Origin: Tetrahymena thermophila SB210
Lineage: Eukaryota > Ciliophora > Oligohymenophorea > Hymenostomatida > Tetrahymenidae
Assembly: GCF_000189635.1 (NCBI RefSeq)
Contig: NW_002476027.1
Coordinates: 124,001-188,000, forward strand
DNA length: 64,000 nucleotides
Direction of reading: 5' to 3'
This document shows positions 50,530 to 62,412 of this stretch, one piece after another. Each line of letters opens with the position of its first letter. The first letter of the stretch is position 1. Position numbers and translations under genes: made by a program. The notes below the pieces were generated by a model that saw only the letters and a program-made list of their open reading frames with translations, was not told where the DNA came from and searched no databases.

Positions 50530-52733
50530 ATGTCAAAGAAATAGCAGGCAGATATTTTGTAGCCTAAAAAAGTAACAAATCTCAAAGATTTAATGAACGT
50601 AGGCTATTTTGAGTATGCTTAAAAGGGAGATTCAATATATACTTTAGTGCCATATGTTACAAATAAATAGCTACATAATTATACTAAAATACTCGAAAAA
50701 AACAAAGATCCCTAAAATGTTTCTGAGCAAAAATAAAAAATAAAAAACGATATTAAAAGGGAAATGTAAAGAAATCATTTATTTTATTTTCACTTTAGTT
50801 AAAGGGTTATAATTTTGTATTTAAGGATGGATTATGAAAGCTAAAACATAATTTTTTAGCTTTAAATCATTTATTTTTTTACATTTTAAAGATTATGCAG
50901 AATAAATAAGCTGAAAAATTTATGCATTTTATATAATTCAAATTAGAGAAAATTTACGTAAAGAAATTGGAGGATGCTATGATGTCTTAAAGAATCTTGG
51001 TTCATTTTAAGTAGTTAAAACAGAAAGATTTGATTTACCTGACAATATTAAAGCAAAAGATGTAATTACATCTATGCTGATTCGTAAGCAAGAAATATCA
51101 GTAACTAGGAAGATGTTTTAGGATGGTTTATAATCAATTAGAGAATGTCTAGAATAGCAAGAAAATACAATTAAATAGTAGCAAAAGTATAAGCAGTCAT
51201 TTTACATATCTTAAAGTTCCTAAGTATCTTCTTATAAGCCTTTCCCTTATAAAAAAATTGATAATTAGATTTATATAAACTTCTACAACATACCTATCTT
51301 TAATGATAACCAAATCGCTCCTTTAAATATATCCCCTTATTTACTATTCATCCCTCTTCAAGTAAGATTTTTTTTAAATCCTTCATCATTATTGAGAGAA
51401 ATATAATTAATAACTTTTAAATAAATATAAATGAATAAAATATTTAAAATTTCTCAATAAAATTATTAGTATAAAAATGATTAAATAACTGCTAAGTTAG
51501 CTGACGTTTACAGAACAACTCCTGATATATTTGAAAAGCAGTTGATAATAAAGGTTGTTAAAAATAATACTCTAGGTCAAGATCCAGAAAAACTTGGGCC
51601 AACAATCTAATAAATATCGTTTTTATTTAAAGTAATGAATTAAATCTTTTTAACATAAATAACCATAAAACTTTAAAAATAAATAGCCTTAATTAAGTGA
51701 AGAGGATGGGGATGAAGACGATGAATCTCAGATATAAAAGATATATTAACTAAGATACAGAGTATATGAAAGGGTTATTTTTAACAAGTTAATAAATATT
51801 TGTAACAAATTCGTCCCTAAATAATTATATATCTACGACACATCAGTCTATCCAAACTTATCTGTATAATTAATTACTTCTAAATTTTTTTCTTATTAAT
51901 AAACAATTAAAATACTTTAGATATTTATTGATGACAGCTATACTCTAAAATTTGAGTTGAAAAAGCTGAGCTAGGAAGAAAAACGATTCTATGATAAGAA
52001 AAATTCATACATGTCAAGAAAACAACAAGAGGAAAATATAGCAAACTAAATTTCTTATAGCACTACAAGATCTCCTTATACACTAAATTTATATAGTGTA
52101 AATAAATATTTAGATTTAAAAAATAATATTATAATCACTAATTACTATCAAATAGAATTTGTTTAATTATATGACAAAGATGCCATCACATCGCTCATTG
52201 ATAAAATATATAATTGAAATTAAGATAACAATTGCTTAGAAATTGTTCCTTTATTAACCTGTAAATAAATAGATTCCAAATAAAATTATTACAACTTTAA
52301 CATTTAAATTTTTAAAAATCTAGAGATTTCAAATAAATGTCATAAGAAACTAAAATGAAGAAGTTGTTTATATTGGTGCTCATATTAATAGAACTTCTTC
52401 TAAATCGAATTAGGAATAGCAGTATGATACTTAACTTAAAATTACTCCTTTTACTACAGAATTTTAGCAATTAAATAAATGTAAAATTTTCTTTGAATAT
52501 TCATTTTAAAATTATTAAATTTGATTCCTTAAAATAAATATCTGAATAACTTTTTATCAAATTTAGTGAGCTATACTTTTTCAAATTCTTTAAGCGAAAT
52601 TCCAAGATTCTGCAAAGAAATGTTATTTGTCTCAGATACTGGTATAATATCTCAGAGAAACCAACTCAGAAATTGGGAATTAGCTTAAATGAATCTATAA
52701 TAATAGATGATGCCAGCATAAACTCCTTAATGA
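50530..52733 (+). CDS. Unrecognised conserved-looking protein
   Basis: Starts MSKKQQADILQPKKVTNLKD at 50530; TGA at 52731-52733. About 500 residues in six or seven exons. The first half has strong helical character (VIREN-like LRKEIGGCYDVLKNLGSF, VITSMLIRKQEISVTRKMFQ) and few low-complexity runs, so it is probably a folded protein. A middle segment (YQLRYRVYERVIFNKLINIC) is followed by a possible beta-rich part (QLYIYDTSVYPNLSVQLI). The final exons are RTSSKSNQ-rich and end ELAQMNLQQQMMPAQTPQ. The general look recalls a large-complex subunit such as Mediator subunit 17, but I see no diagnostic motif and do not assign it. Introns near 50760-50885, 51360-51468 and 51630-51690 are clear; the boundary near 52090-52150 is not. 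Confidence 0.65.
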
Positions 52734-53523
52734 TTAATTCAATTTAATTTGAAATATTTAAATTATTTATTTATTTATTTGTTGCATTTAATAAAAAATA
52801 AATGTTAATCTTTTGAATATTAATTAACCATTTCATGTTTCTCATAAAATAAGTATATTTAATTTAATGTCTAAAAACAATTAATATTAACCAATATAAA
52901 AAAATGTAAGTTTTATGAAATATTAATATTATCCACAAACTATTTATTTTAAATAATTACTTAACTCACTTGATTAACTCAATTAATAAAAGTAATGGTA
53001 AATGTGTGATCACTTTTCTTATTAAATTTGTATTTTGATAAAATTCAAAGGCTAATCAATTTGATGCATTTAGATATTTGAAAGATTTTATTAGCTTTTA
53101 ATTTTAATGGTTTTTATTAGTTTAAAATGTAAGGAGCTCAAGCAGCATTTAAGCTAAAAGATAGCAGTTTAACACCTTTAATATATATCAAAGAAAAAAA
53201 AAGATAAATAGCAAAATTTATTAAATATTTGTATTATTTCTTGAAAATTAGTGTTTTATAAGAATAAATCTCTGTATTTAAGAATAATAATTACCTCATA
53301 AAATATTAATTAGTTAATTGATTAGTGACTATTATTTTACAATATTATTAAAAACTTAATTAATTTAGTATAATAAATATAAGATAAACTAAATAATTTA
53401 GCAAAATATTCAATACTTTTAAAGGGAGCCTTAAGAGTTAGTTAACAAAGTATTAGATTTAGCGATCTATTATTGTTTGAAATACTTAATTTCTATTGTT
53501 GCTTTTGATATTAAAATACTATA
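52734..53523. other. Intergenic spacer
   Basis: About 0.8 kb of A/T-rich DNA between two plus-strand genes. No feature recognised. Confidence 0.65.
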
Positions 53524-56500
53524 ATGAATAACTAACAGAAAAGATCTGTCATTGATTGCTAGTAGCATATATTAAATCCTAAATATTAAAATGGTAGAAG
53601 AAATTTATCATCTCAGAATTCTCAAAGCACTAAATCTTAGCAAGAAGAAAAAATATAGCCAAGAAAGGCTTAAGAAAATCCAATTTTTAGAGTGACCTTA
53701 AAAGACGACTATAAATTGAATGAGATTTAATAGGATATTTGCAGCCCTTACTTTGATAATTAAGCACAAATTAAAAATAAAAAGAATGGATCACTATCTT
53801 CTTACAGAGCAAGTTAGTCTTAATAATAGTTAAATAGCAAAACATTTTACAATTGGATGAGCAATTCTTACACAAACTTTGATAATCTAGAGCCTTCAAA
53901 TAATTTTGAATAACTGAAATAATAAAATTAAATTAACTAAGATACTGTTTCATACAAGTAGGTATCTACTGGCTCTTGTCACAAAGTGATTAAATTTTAG
54001 AGCTTAAATAACATAGAGTCCTAAAATACAAACAAATCAAATAGTTAGTAATTATTTTAATTAATTTCGCAATTAAATTTAATTTTATGATCAGTAGATT
54101 GATTTTTAATTAAAATTTATATAATAAATTTATAATCGGTAATTTGTTCATTAAATTATTCAAGCACCTAAGACAATTTTAGTCTACTAAGTAATAAAGG
54201 CAGGTATATTGTTCATTAAAAAGTAAAAAAATCTACGGAATCTTCTTCTGAGTTACCCTCAACATTTTTTACAACTCCATAATACAAAACTTCCAAAACT
54301 TCTTTTAATTCTCTTTAAAATTTAATAAGTAAATTATTTTTACTGATTATTTAATTCAAATAAAATAATGTTTAAATTTAATATAAGTGGATAAATCAGA
54401 TTAAGAACAAAAGCCAGGAATTTTTTATGCTTCAAACTCTTTCGGAAACTAAAATAATATGTACAAAGTTAACATGAAAAATGATAAAATATTTGCTTAA
54501 TTTGTGCCGTGCTTTACTTTTTCATCTTAAAATAAGCACAGATAAGCCTCATAAGCACAAGCATAATAAAATTTAACAGGAATTTAATAAAAATCTTAAA
54601 CTTCTATTGGGTAAATTTATTATTTAAATAGAAAAATAAATAAAAAAATAAAATTGTTTATATTTTAAGGTAATCAAGGTCTTCTTAAAACATATAAGAA
54701 TAAAAAGAAGAAAATAAGCCTAACATCTTTAAAAGCTCTTAAAACTTAGATTATGAATAGCAAAAAAAAAACATTTTATTTTAATAAAATAAAATCTAGT
54801 ATAAATTTGATCTCTTAAACAATTTATTTACTAAAAGCACCCTTATTTAAGGAAAAAGTTTAAATAACGATTTGAAAAAATTTAACCAAACAAATGGTAT
54901 ACATTCATTTTCTTATTCTTTACACCTTAAAAATAAATAAATTTTTGATAACAAAAGGTTTCTAAAATAGAAAATAATTAGACACAAAGTAAAGTAATTT
55001 ATTTAGAAACTCAAGCTAATAAGAACAAATAGACTCTTTTCAAGTACCTTAATTAAGTAGTCTTCAAAGTGATATAGAAAAGACATAGATAATCCTCAAT
55101 AATATACCTGATAAAAATGGACTTTTATCTACAGCTACACCTACAGAGCAACCTGACTCTTCACTAAGCTAGGATGAAATACTCTTAAAATAAAGCAATG
55201 CTTTCAATAGCAAAGAAATAAATTTTATAGATAGAGTAAAAAGCACTGAGAATGACTAAAATCAAAAGAGCTAGCTTTAATCTTTAGAAGAAAATAAAAT
55301 ATTTAATAGGTATGATTGGACTATTTAAAACAATTAAAATAAGCTTATAAATCAAAATATTCAGCAGAAAGTTGATTCAGAAAATTAAAATTAAAAACTT
55401 TAAAGATAAAAACCTTTTAATAGGCATGGGTCGTTATAATTTTTAGATGAACAAGAAAATAGCACATAGTTTAATAAGCAAGGTAAAAGCTATAATGTTT
55501 CATCATATACAAAATTACCATCTTAGTGTAAGATAGGGAACTTAAATAAATAAAATATCAATTAAAATAATTAATTTAAGTCAGCCTAAGATATCTAACC
55601 CTAAAAAGAAGATTTCTAGGTTGATGAAAAAAAAATGATGGAAGATTATAGACAGTACTTATTAAGAAAAAAATTAGATATTAAATCTAAATGTGTTGCT
55701 GTTTATGATTTGGATAAAAAAGAGTTTGTTTTAAGAATAAAAGGGTAAAAACTAAGCTAAATAGCTTCTATAACCAAAATTATGACTTGTTACATTGTCT
55801 GCGATTTGCTTAACAAATATGATTTCAAAAGAAATGATGAAATTAAACTTACTTTAAAAAAGGATTAAATTATTACTGTAAGCAAAATAGCCTCTAAAAT
55901 GATTGGTACATCTGCACTACTTAGGCATGGTGACTAATTAACACTATGGGATTTGCTTCATGGACTTATGCTTCCAAGTGGAAATGATGCTGCTTTTGCA
56001 ATATCTGAGCATGTAGGCTCGTTGATATATGAAAGTAGTCCAATTTTTTAACAAAAAAAGTATTAAAACCCTAAATTAGTTTCTTGTAACCCCAAAGCAG
56101 GTAAATTTAAAAACTTATTAAGAAGTTTTACATTTCAATGGATTTTAAGTAATTTTTATTTATGAAATTTTAAAATCAAGGTTAAAAGGAGTTCATTAAA
56201 GTTATGAATCAGTATGCACAAAAGCTAAAACTATAAAAAACATTTTATTAAAATCCTCATGGCTTAACTAATTCAAAAAACAAATCTTGTGCAGATGATA
56301 TTTGTATCCTTATATCGCATGCTATGAAAAACTAATATTTCAGAGAAATAGTAAAGACTATAGAATATACAGCTAAAATTTCTAATTCTAGGAAAGGTTC
56401 TAGAGAATAAACATGGGAAAACACAAACAAATTATTGAAGAGTTCGTGCTATTGTATAGGAGTAAAAACAGGAATTACGCCTGCAGCAGGTGCATGCTTG

Positions 56501-57274
56501 TCATCCTGCTTTTCAATAAATAACAGAAATTTTGTTATTGTTATACTAAATACTTTAACTTTAGAAATGAGATTTACTGAAACAATTTAAATATTTAAGT
56601 TTTTGGTTGATATTTATTAGTTGGATAAGTAATCATCAAACATTTTAAAAGAAGGTTTTGACTATCAGCCAGATTAAGCTAACATCATAGAAAATAAATA
56701 TACTAAAAATGGAAGATAAATTACAAGCTCTAGTAATTTTCAATCAAACAATGATTTAGAATTAAAAGATGAAAGCGATAGTTAAGATGATTTTTAAGAC
56801 GAAGATGAAGAAGATGAAGAAAATTCTGATCAAGAAGATGATTCTTAAAAAGTTAGTGCTAATAGTTTTTCAAAAAGAATTAAAAATAAAGATAATGAAA
56901 GTGATTCAGAGGAGCAATTAAGTATTAATGATATTTCCGAAATAAAATAAAATATAGATAGGAAAAGTATAAAATCTAATAATTATTCTTCTAATTCTAT
57001 AAAATCAGGTGAAAATTTAATTGATAATAATTAAAAATAAGCATAAAAATAGTAAATATTTACTGACGACGATGTTATTAACAAAAAGATTTTAAAAAAC
57101 CATAAAAATAGTGAAACAGAACAAAATAACGAATTCAATAACCTGATAAGATAAAATATTACTTCATAGCAAAGCTAAATTTAAAATTCATTTGACCAAT
57201 AGGAAAGAAATCAAGAATTAGTTAGACATTCTAGGAGTAAAAAGTTATCAAAAATCCAAGAAGAAGAAAATTGA
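53524..57274 (+). CDS. Penicillin-binding-type peptidase S11 protein with long disordered flanks
   Basis: Starts MNNQQKRSVIDCQQHILNPK at 53524; TGA at 57272-57274. The first 500 or so residues are Gln/Asn/Ser-rich with several introns. From about 55640 a D-Ala-D-Ala carboxypeptidase (S11) domain follows: KCVAVYDLDKKEFVLRIKG, the active-site SITK (SxxK) at 55767-55778, LTLWDLLHGLMLPSGNDAAF with the SGN triad at 55977-55985, an intron at about 56100-56189, FYQNPHGLTNSKN, and GVKTGIT with the KTG box at 56465-56473. All three catalytic boxes are intact. In bacteria this fold trims peptidoglycan peptides or hydrolyses beta-lactams. A ciliate has no peptidoglycan of its own, so it may act on bacterial prey or on host peptides (inference). 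The C-terminal 200 residues are acidic and disordered (DEDEEDEENSDQEDDS). Gln-coded TAA/TAG inside the domain shows it is native to this genome. Confidence 0.88.
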
Positions 57275-57284
57275 TTTGTTTTGA

Positions 57285-57365
57285 TAAATTAAATATTTAA
57301 TTATATTTAATTAATTTTACAAAATAAATTTTAAATAAAATTTTATTTAAAATATATTTGTAAAT
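57285..57365. repeat. Diverged direct repeat, copy 1
   Basis: Contains TTAAATAAAATTTTATTTAA preceded by AATTAAATATTTAATTA. A similar block lies at about 57655-57750, and a partial third block (AAATTAAATATTTAA) near 57525. The core is itself palindromic. Confidence 0.6.
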
Positions 57366-57654
57366 TTTTATGAAACTATATATATTTATTTATCTTTATT
57401 TTTTTTTAAATTATTTTTTATCTTGAAGTTTATCAATAAATTTTAGACCTCATCTAAACACACGTATCAGCAAACATATATGCTAAATTAAATTTAATTT
57501 GAAGAAAGAAAATCTATAAGATAAAATAAATTAAATATTTAATATGTGTGTTAATTTTATAAAGAACTCAATCTAGTTGAAGTGATTACATAAATTTTAG
57601 ATATCATAAATAATAATATAATTACGAAATAAATCAAATTCGATTTAAGGAAGA

Positions 57655-57750
57655 AAAACGATAAGATCAAATAAATTAAGTATTTAATTAAATTTAAATT
57701 TACAAGATATATTTTAAATAAAATTTTATTTAAAATATGGTTGTTATTTT
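57655..57750. repeat. Diverged direct repeat, copy 2
   Basis: Counterpart of the block at 57285, sharing the palindromic TTAAATAAAATTTTATTTAA core and the preceding TATTTAATTA context about 370 nt downstream. Confidence 0.6.
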
Positions 57751-58680
57751 TTTTAATTAACTCAATTTATTTTTTTGATTGTCATACATATTGAAATATT
57801 AAATAAATTGTATTCTTATAAACATACTTAATTATGTACAAACAATTTATATAGATAAATACTAATCAAAATTATTAGGAAAAAATATGTCAATATATAT
57901 ATGTAATTTGAAAATATTGGCTATTTTATTCAATTTATTTTTAAAATTGTTGAATTAGTTTTAATTTTAAAATAATTAAAGAATTTTATATTAATTTATA
58001 TGAATTTAAAAATGAATTCAGAAGTTTTCTTAAGTATTTTTAAACTTTTAAATCATAATTTAAATTTATTAAGTAATATTGCAGAAAATAATAAATTTTT
58101 AAAAATATTTTTCAAAAATAAAAAGTCTAACTAATTATTATTATAAATATTTTTTCTTTTTTCATTTATGAAAAAGCTTTAACTTTAATTAATTAAGTAA
58201 GTTTTTAATTAGAAAAGCAAAAATTGTTTATATTTTATAAAAAAATTAAATAGAAATATAAATTATTTACATTTTATTTATTAAAAAATATTAAAAAAAT
58301 TTATTTTATTTTATCTTCAAAAAAAAATAAGAAAAAAAACTAATTTTTTAAGTGAGATTATGATATTTTTGAATAGCCTAGATTTCTTAAAATCAATTAA
58401 CTTTATTAAATTAATAATAGTTGATTAAGTTTATAAATCGCTTAATTTAGAGTTATTTATGGATAATAAATAAAATATGTATCAAATTAAATCTGATATA
58501 TTGTAAATTTTATTTGATTTTTAATTGTATCTATAAAATGTCACAAAAAAAGCTGTATAATATAATCAAAAATAGATTCTAAAACAATAATAAGTCACAA
58601 ATAAAAAGATTTTATCAATAAAAAATTACGAGGATATAGATTTAATATATAATAAGTGAATTGATAAGCTTAAACTAAAC

Positions 58681-59454
58681 TCATACATTAAGAGAGGCAT
58701 TAGGTCTTTTGGTTTGCTTCTCGTTATAAGTGAGAGAATTCTTTTATGCTTTTTCTTTTTCTTTGTTTTACATTTATTAAGATCTTGATTCGAGTTCCTT
58801 TTCTTGATCAACATCAAGAGGGGTTAAGGGGAATTCAGATTCGTTTTTAAAGAGGGCTCTTAATTCAAAGTAGTATTTAGCATAAAGAGCACTTTTTACA
58901 GTGACATTGTATTAGAGTAATTCAAGGAACTTTTGTTCTAAAGCATTGATTTCTTCAGTAACGAAGAAAGGATAGATGAAAGCAAAGTCAGCATTTGATA
59001 AGTACTTGTCATCCCATACTTTTTGTGCTACTAATAAAGAGCAAAGGATAAGAGGACGCCAGTTTGTTGGATAAAGAGGCAAACCTGTGAATGCAATCAA
59101 TCTATTAATGTAAACTAAACAGATAATGCAGCATTCAGGAGAGAATTTGGCACATTCATAAAGAGCTTTCATAAATTCATAAATGTTATCTACAGATGGA
59201 GTTTCACGAAGCAAGGCACGACGAGCTTCATCGAACTCTTCTGGTTTTTCTTCAATATATTTTTCTTCAGAGAAGAAATGAAGGTCAGAACCTTTAGGAA
59301 CTTCTTTTCCTGATTAGAAATCTTCGTGCATTTAAGAGTGAAGAATAGTAGCTACTGCCTAAATAATAGATTTCACATTTGGAGATGAAATCGTATGACG
59401 GATAAACAAAGTATTTGAAGTACTAAACTTTTGCTATTATGGAGCTTTTTGCAT
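58681..59454 (-). CDS. CCNY: Cyclin Y
   Basis: Single exon, 257 residues, ATG at 59454 (MQKAPQQQKFSTSNTLFIRH) and TGA at 58681-58683. It has the cyclin-Y signature before the box (TISSPNVKSIIQAVATILHS) and a very well conserved cyclin box: FSPECCIICLVYINRLIAFT, GLPLYPTNWRPLILCSLLVA, QKVWDDKYLSNADFAFIYPF, FVTEEINALEQKFLELLQYN, VTVKSALYAKYYFELRALF. Cyclin Y activates CDK14/16-type kinases at membranes. The animal protein carries an N-terminal myristoylation site; here the start is MQ, so no such site is visible. The C-terminal tail is Lys/Gln-rich. The gene is visibly less AT-rich and uses fewer TAA/TAG Gln codons than its neighbours, which suggests strong expression or constraint. Three in-frame codons lie upstream of the ATG without another start. 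Confidence 0.95.
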
Positions 59455-60998
59455 TGCTAAATTACGTTTTCTTTTTTTTACCCTATTTTGGAAATTTATT
59501 AATAAGTAAATGAGTTTATATTTATTATTATTATTTTTTGATAAATTTTCCTGCTTTTGTGCTGTTGAAGGCTATAAGTTTTTTAAAATAAAATATAAAG
59601 AAAAAATAGCATATTTTATTTTTCTTTTTGTGGATCTCAATAGATGTGCATGAATTATTTAATTATAACTAATTTAAGGCTAATTTACGCATTTTTAAAT
59701 TATATATTCTTCTTTTTATATCATATTTACGAATTAAAATGGCTGGCTGAATTTTTATATTTCTTTTTTTGTTTTAAACTTTCCAATCATGTTCTGCATT
59801 AAATAAAATAAAATATAATTCAAAAAGTTTTATGGAGTTATCATCTATTCAAATGTGAAAAATAATCATTATAATAATCATTTGTCATCATAAATCTTGT
59901 AGTCCGTAGAATAAAAAATCGATATTCTTTTTAGTTTTTTATTAAAATACAATAGAAAAATTAAGATTTAAACCTAAATTGTACTTAAATAATCCAAATC
60001 AATTGAATAAATATTTATAATAAATAATTAGGTAGATCAATTTATTTTTTTTGTTTTTTAATTCAAGCTTTTACTTATTTAAATAGTAATTAAAGATAGC
60101 TCATCATCAATGAATTAATCTAGCAATTATAATTAAAGGATTTTATTTATTTGCTTATCTTTTAGATTTGGTTGATCAATTTAAACAATATTTAGTGAAT
60201 GTAAATTGATATTAAAAATATTTTCAATTTTAAAGTTTTTGTAATAAAATATTTTTTTTTTGTTTACCTAAAAGCATTTGCACACTTTATATTATGAGTA
60301 AAATACCTTAAAATAAAATCATTAAAGAAAATTAGCTTGATTAATTTTGAAATTTAATATTTTTACTTTTTTAGAAGAATCTCAAGTTAATTTTTTTATT
60401 AGCTTAATTTAATTTTGCAATATTTTGTTAATAACATCTTATTTTTTCATTTTAAGTTTTTCCTATTTAATCTTTATGAATTAATATTCTATTATTTTTT
60501 TTTTGAGAACTATTAGAATAATTTTTACAAAGTTTAAACTTGAGAAGAAATTATAAAAAATAAATATATATTTATACAGGAAAACCAAAAAGAGTAATTT
60601 ATTTAATATATAAATAAATAATTTGAAATATTTATAATTTAGTAGTTATATATAATTTAATTTTTGACCTCAGTTTAATTTAACTTATCTATTTATAGAT
60701 GAGTTTGTTGTTTTAATAAACTTATTTTAATATTAATTAATGTATTTATTTATTTCTTTACTTAATTTTTTGCTTAGTTAATTAGTTTTTATTTATCATT
60801 TTGAGAAAATATTTGTATTATTAATTACTTTTATATGTTTTTATATTTAAAAATAATTGTAGCACCAGTCATCTAAAACACTTATTAAAATAAAATTTCA
60901 GTTATTTTTATTTTTTTTAATTGAATTATGTTAAGTTAACAAGAAAGATTGAAAAAAAGAAAGAAAACCAACCAGCCATGAAATGTTAATTTATTTTG
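59455..60998. other. Intergenic spacer
   Basis: About 1.5 kb, the longest spacer in the window, between two minus-strand genes. It is A/T-rich and includes the promoter side of cyclin Y. I see no open frame with coding character, RNA gene or repeat array. Confidence 0.65.
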
Positions 60999-62412
60999 TC
61001 AAATATTTGTTAAAGATTCATTAGTAAACTTTCTTATCCTAGACTAAAAGTAGTTTATATTTATTTATTTTTGCTCGTCTTATATATCTGATTCTTCCAT
61101 ATTTTTCTTTATCTAAATAATAAATATATGCTGAGATAAAAAAATATGTGAAAAAATGTACTTACTTATATTTATTTAGAAGAGGTTTAATTTTTGTTTG
61201 TTTACATTTTATAATTCTCTATAGTATCTGTTTCATCTTTTTATTCTTCTAAATCAACATCTTCTCCTTTATTTTTTTTATTATCGCTAATTAATTACTC
61301 AAGTTTTGGTTATTATTACTAGTAGTTTAAGTTTTATTAAGAACCAAAATAGCTGAATACGGCTATATCTTCATTGTATTAATTAGCAGCAGATTAAAAT
61401 GATAAAATATTTTAATCTTTAATTTATCCTTACTACGAATGTAAATTAGAATTGATAAACTAGTCATCTTCATCCATAATTTAATTATCAACCTTTGCAC
61501 CAGAAAAATTTTCAATTTTTATTTTGCTCATAAAATCTTGTGGGACTGTTGTAGACCCTCTTTCCATATCCAATTCTTATTTTAACTTTTATATGTAAGG
61601 ACTGATAGAATTAAATTGAGATTCATTAGTCAAAGTTTTTTAAAGGTCAAGCAAAGTTTTAATTTAATTTTCTCTAGGAGCATTCATCGTTTAAACAGGT
61701 ATTTATTATACCTAAAAAAAACATTTATTTATATAAATATAGTATTTTAAAATTTTATTTACGATGTTTAAAGACTGAGAATCCGCCCCATGTTCCATTA
61801 ATAGTTGTATACAACCTTTGGCCTATGTAAAAAATGCCAAATGCAAAGGTGTTTCTTGATTCTTTTAATTTAATAATAAAATTATTAATATGTTATTTTT
61901 TTACTATTGTAAATATTTGTTTGGTCAATCAAAAATAATAATAAGAACTTATATTTAATTTCATTGAGTAGTATTGTTAATGAAGTAAGGATAGTATAGA
62001 TTAAAATTTTAATCAAGAATTGTTTATACAATTTGATTAAGATTTACTCTACTAAATTACTAAACTGTTAATATTATAGTTTTCAGCTTATACCTTAAAA
62101 AGCTTAAGCTTTAATGGTAAATTTAATAATTATAAATTTATATACTTTATCTTTAGAATTAACGAGCTCTGCAGCTTTAGGATTTTGCAATATGAACTTC
62201 ATTACATTGGTTGATTTATACCATGCTGCTAAGTGAAGTATATTCCAACCATACTTTTGTAAATAAATTATATCATAAATTATTAGTTTATCTAAAGCAA
62301 TAAATAGTAAAATTTACATCTGTATATTCCATATCAAAGTATTTTTCTAGATCTTAAATCATTTTTAATCTTTACAGGTCTTCATTTTGCACACAAATAT
62401 AAATCACTTTCA
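60999..62412 (-). CDS. Ankyrin-repeat protein
   Basis: Starts MKVIYICVQNEDLQRLKMIQ at 62412; TGA at 60999-61001. Exon 1 is a capping helix pair. The next exon has an ankyrin repeat (YGWNILHLAAWYKSTNVMKF, about 62158-62265), and after an intron of about 230-290 nt another (NQETPLHLAFFTQAKGCIQL, LLMEHGADSQSLN, about 61768-61865). These are the usual helix-loop-helix TPLHLA and GAD signatures, so a short protein-binding ankyrin stack is certain. After a further intron the C-terminal half is Gln/Asn-rich and acidic (DEDDQFINSNLHSQQ; EDVDLEEQKDETDTIENY). A last intron near 61100-61165 joins a short tail. About 330-350 residues. Binding partner unknown. Confidence 0.85.

Larger units (their letters stand above)
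57275..58680. other. Intergenic spacer with diverged repeats, convergent 3' ends
   Basis: About 1.4 kb of A/T-rich DNA between convergent genes. Apart from the diverged repeats at its left side I see no feature. Confidence 0.65.

Noticed and set aside
50530-52733. Assignment as Mediator subunit 17
   Set aside because: Only a general helical look supports it; no diagnostic motif could be identified, so the gene is left unnamed.
55640-56630. The S11 peptidase as bacterial contamination
   Set aside because: The domain contains in-frame TAA and TAG codons and is interrupted by an AT-rich intron, and both flanks are typical ciliate Gln/Asn-rich sequence in the same frame.
58912-59214. Cyclin starting at an internal TTG near 59214
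   Set aside because: The conserved cyclin-Y region extends 80 codons farther upstream to ATG at 59454; two in-frame TAA/TAG there encode Gln.
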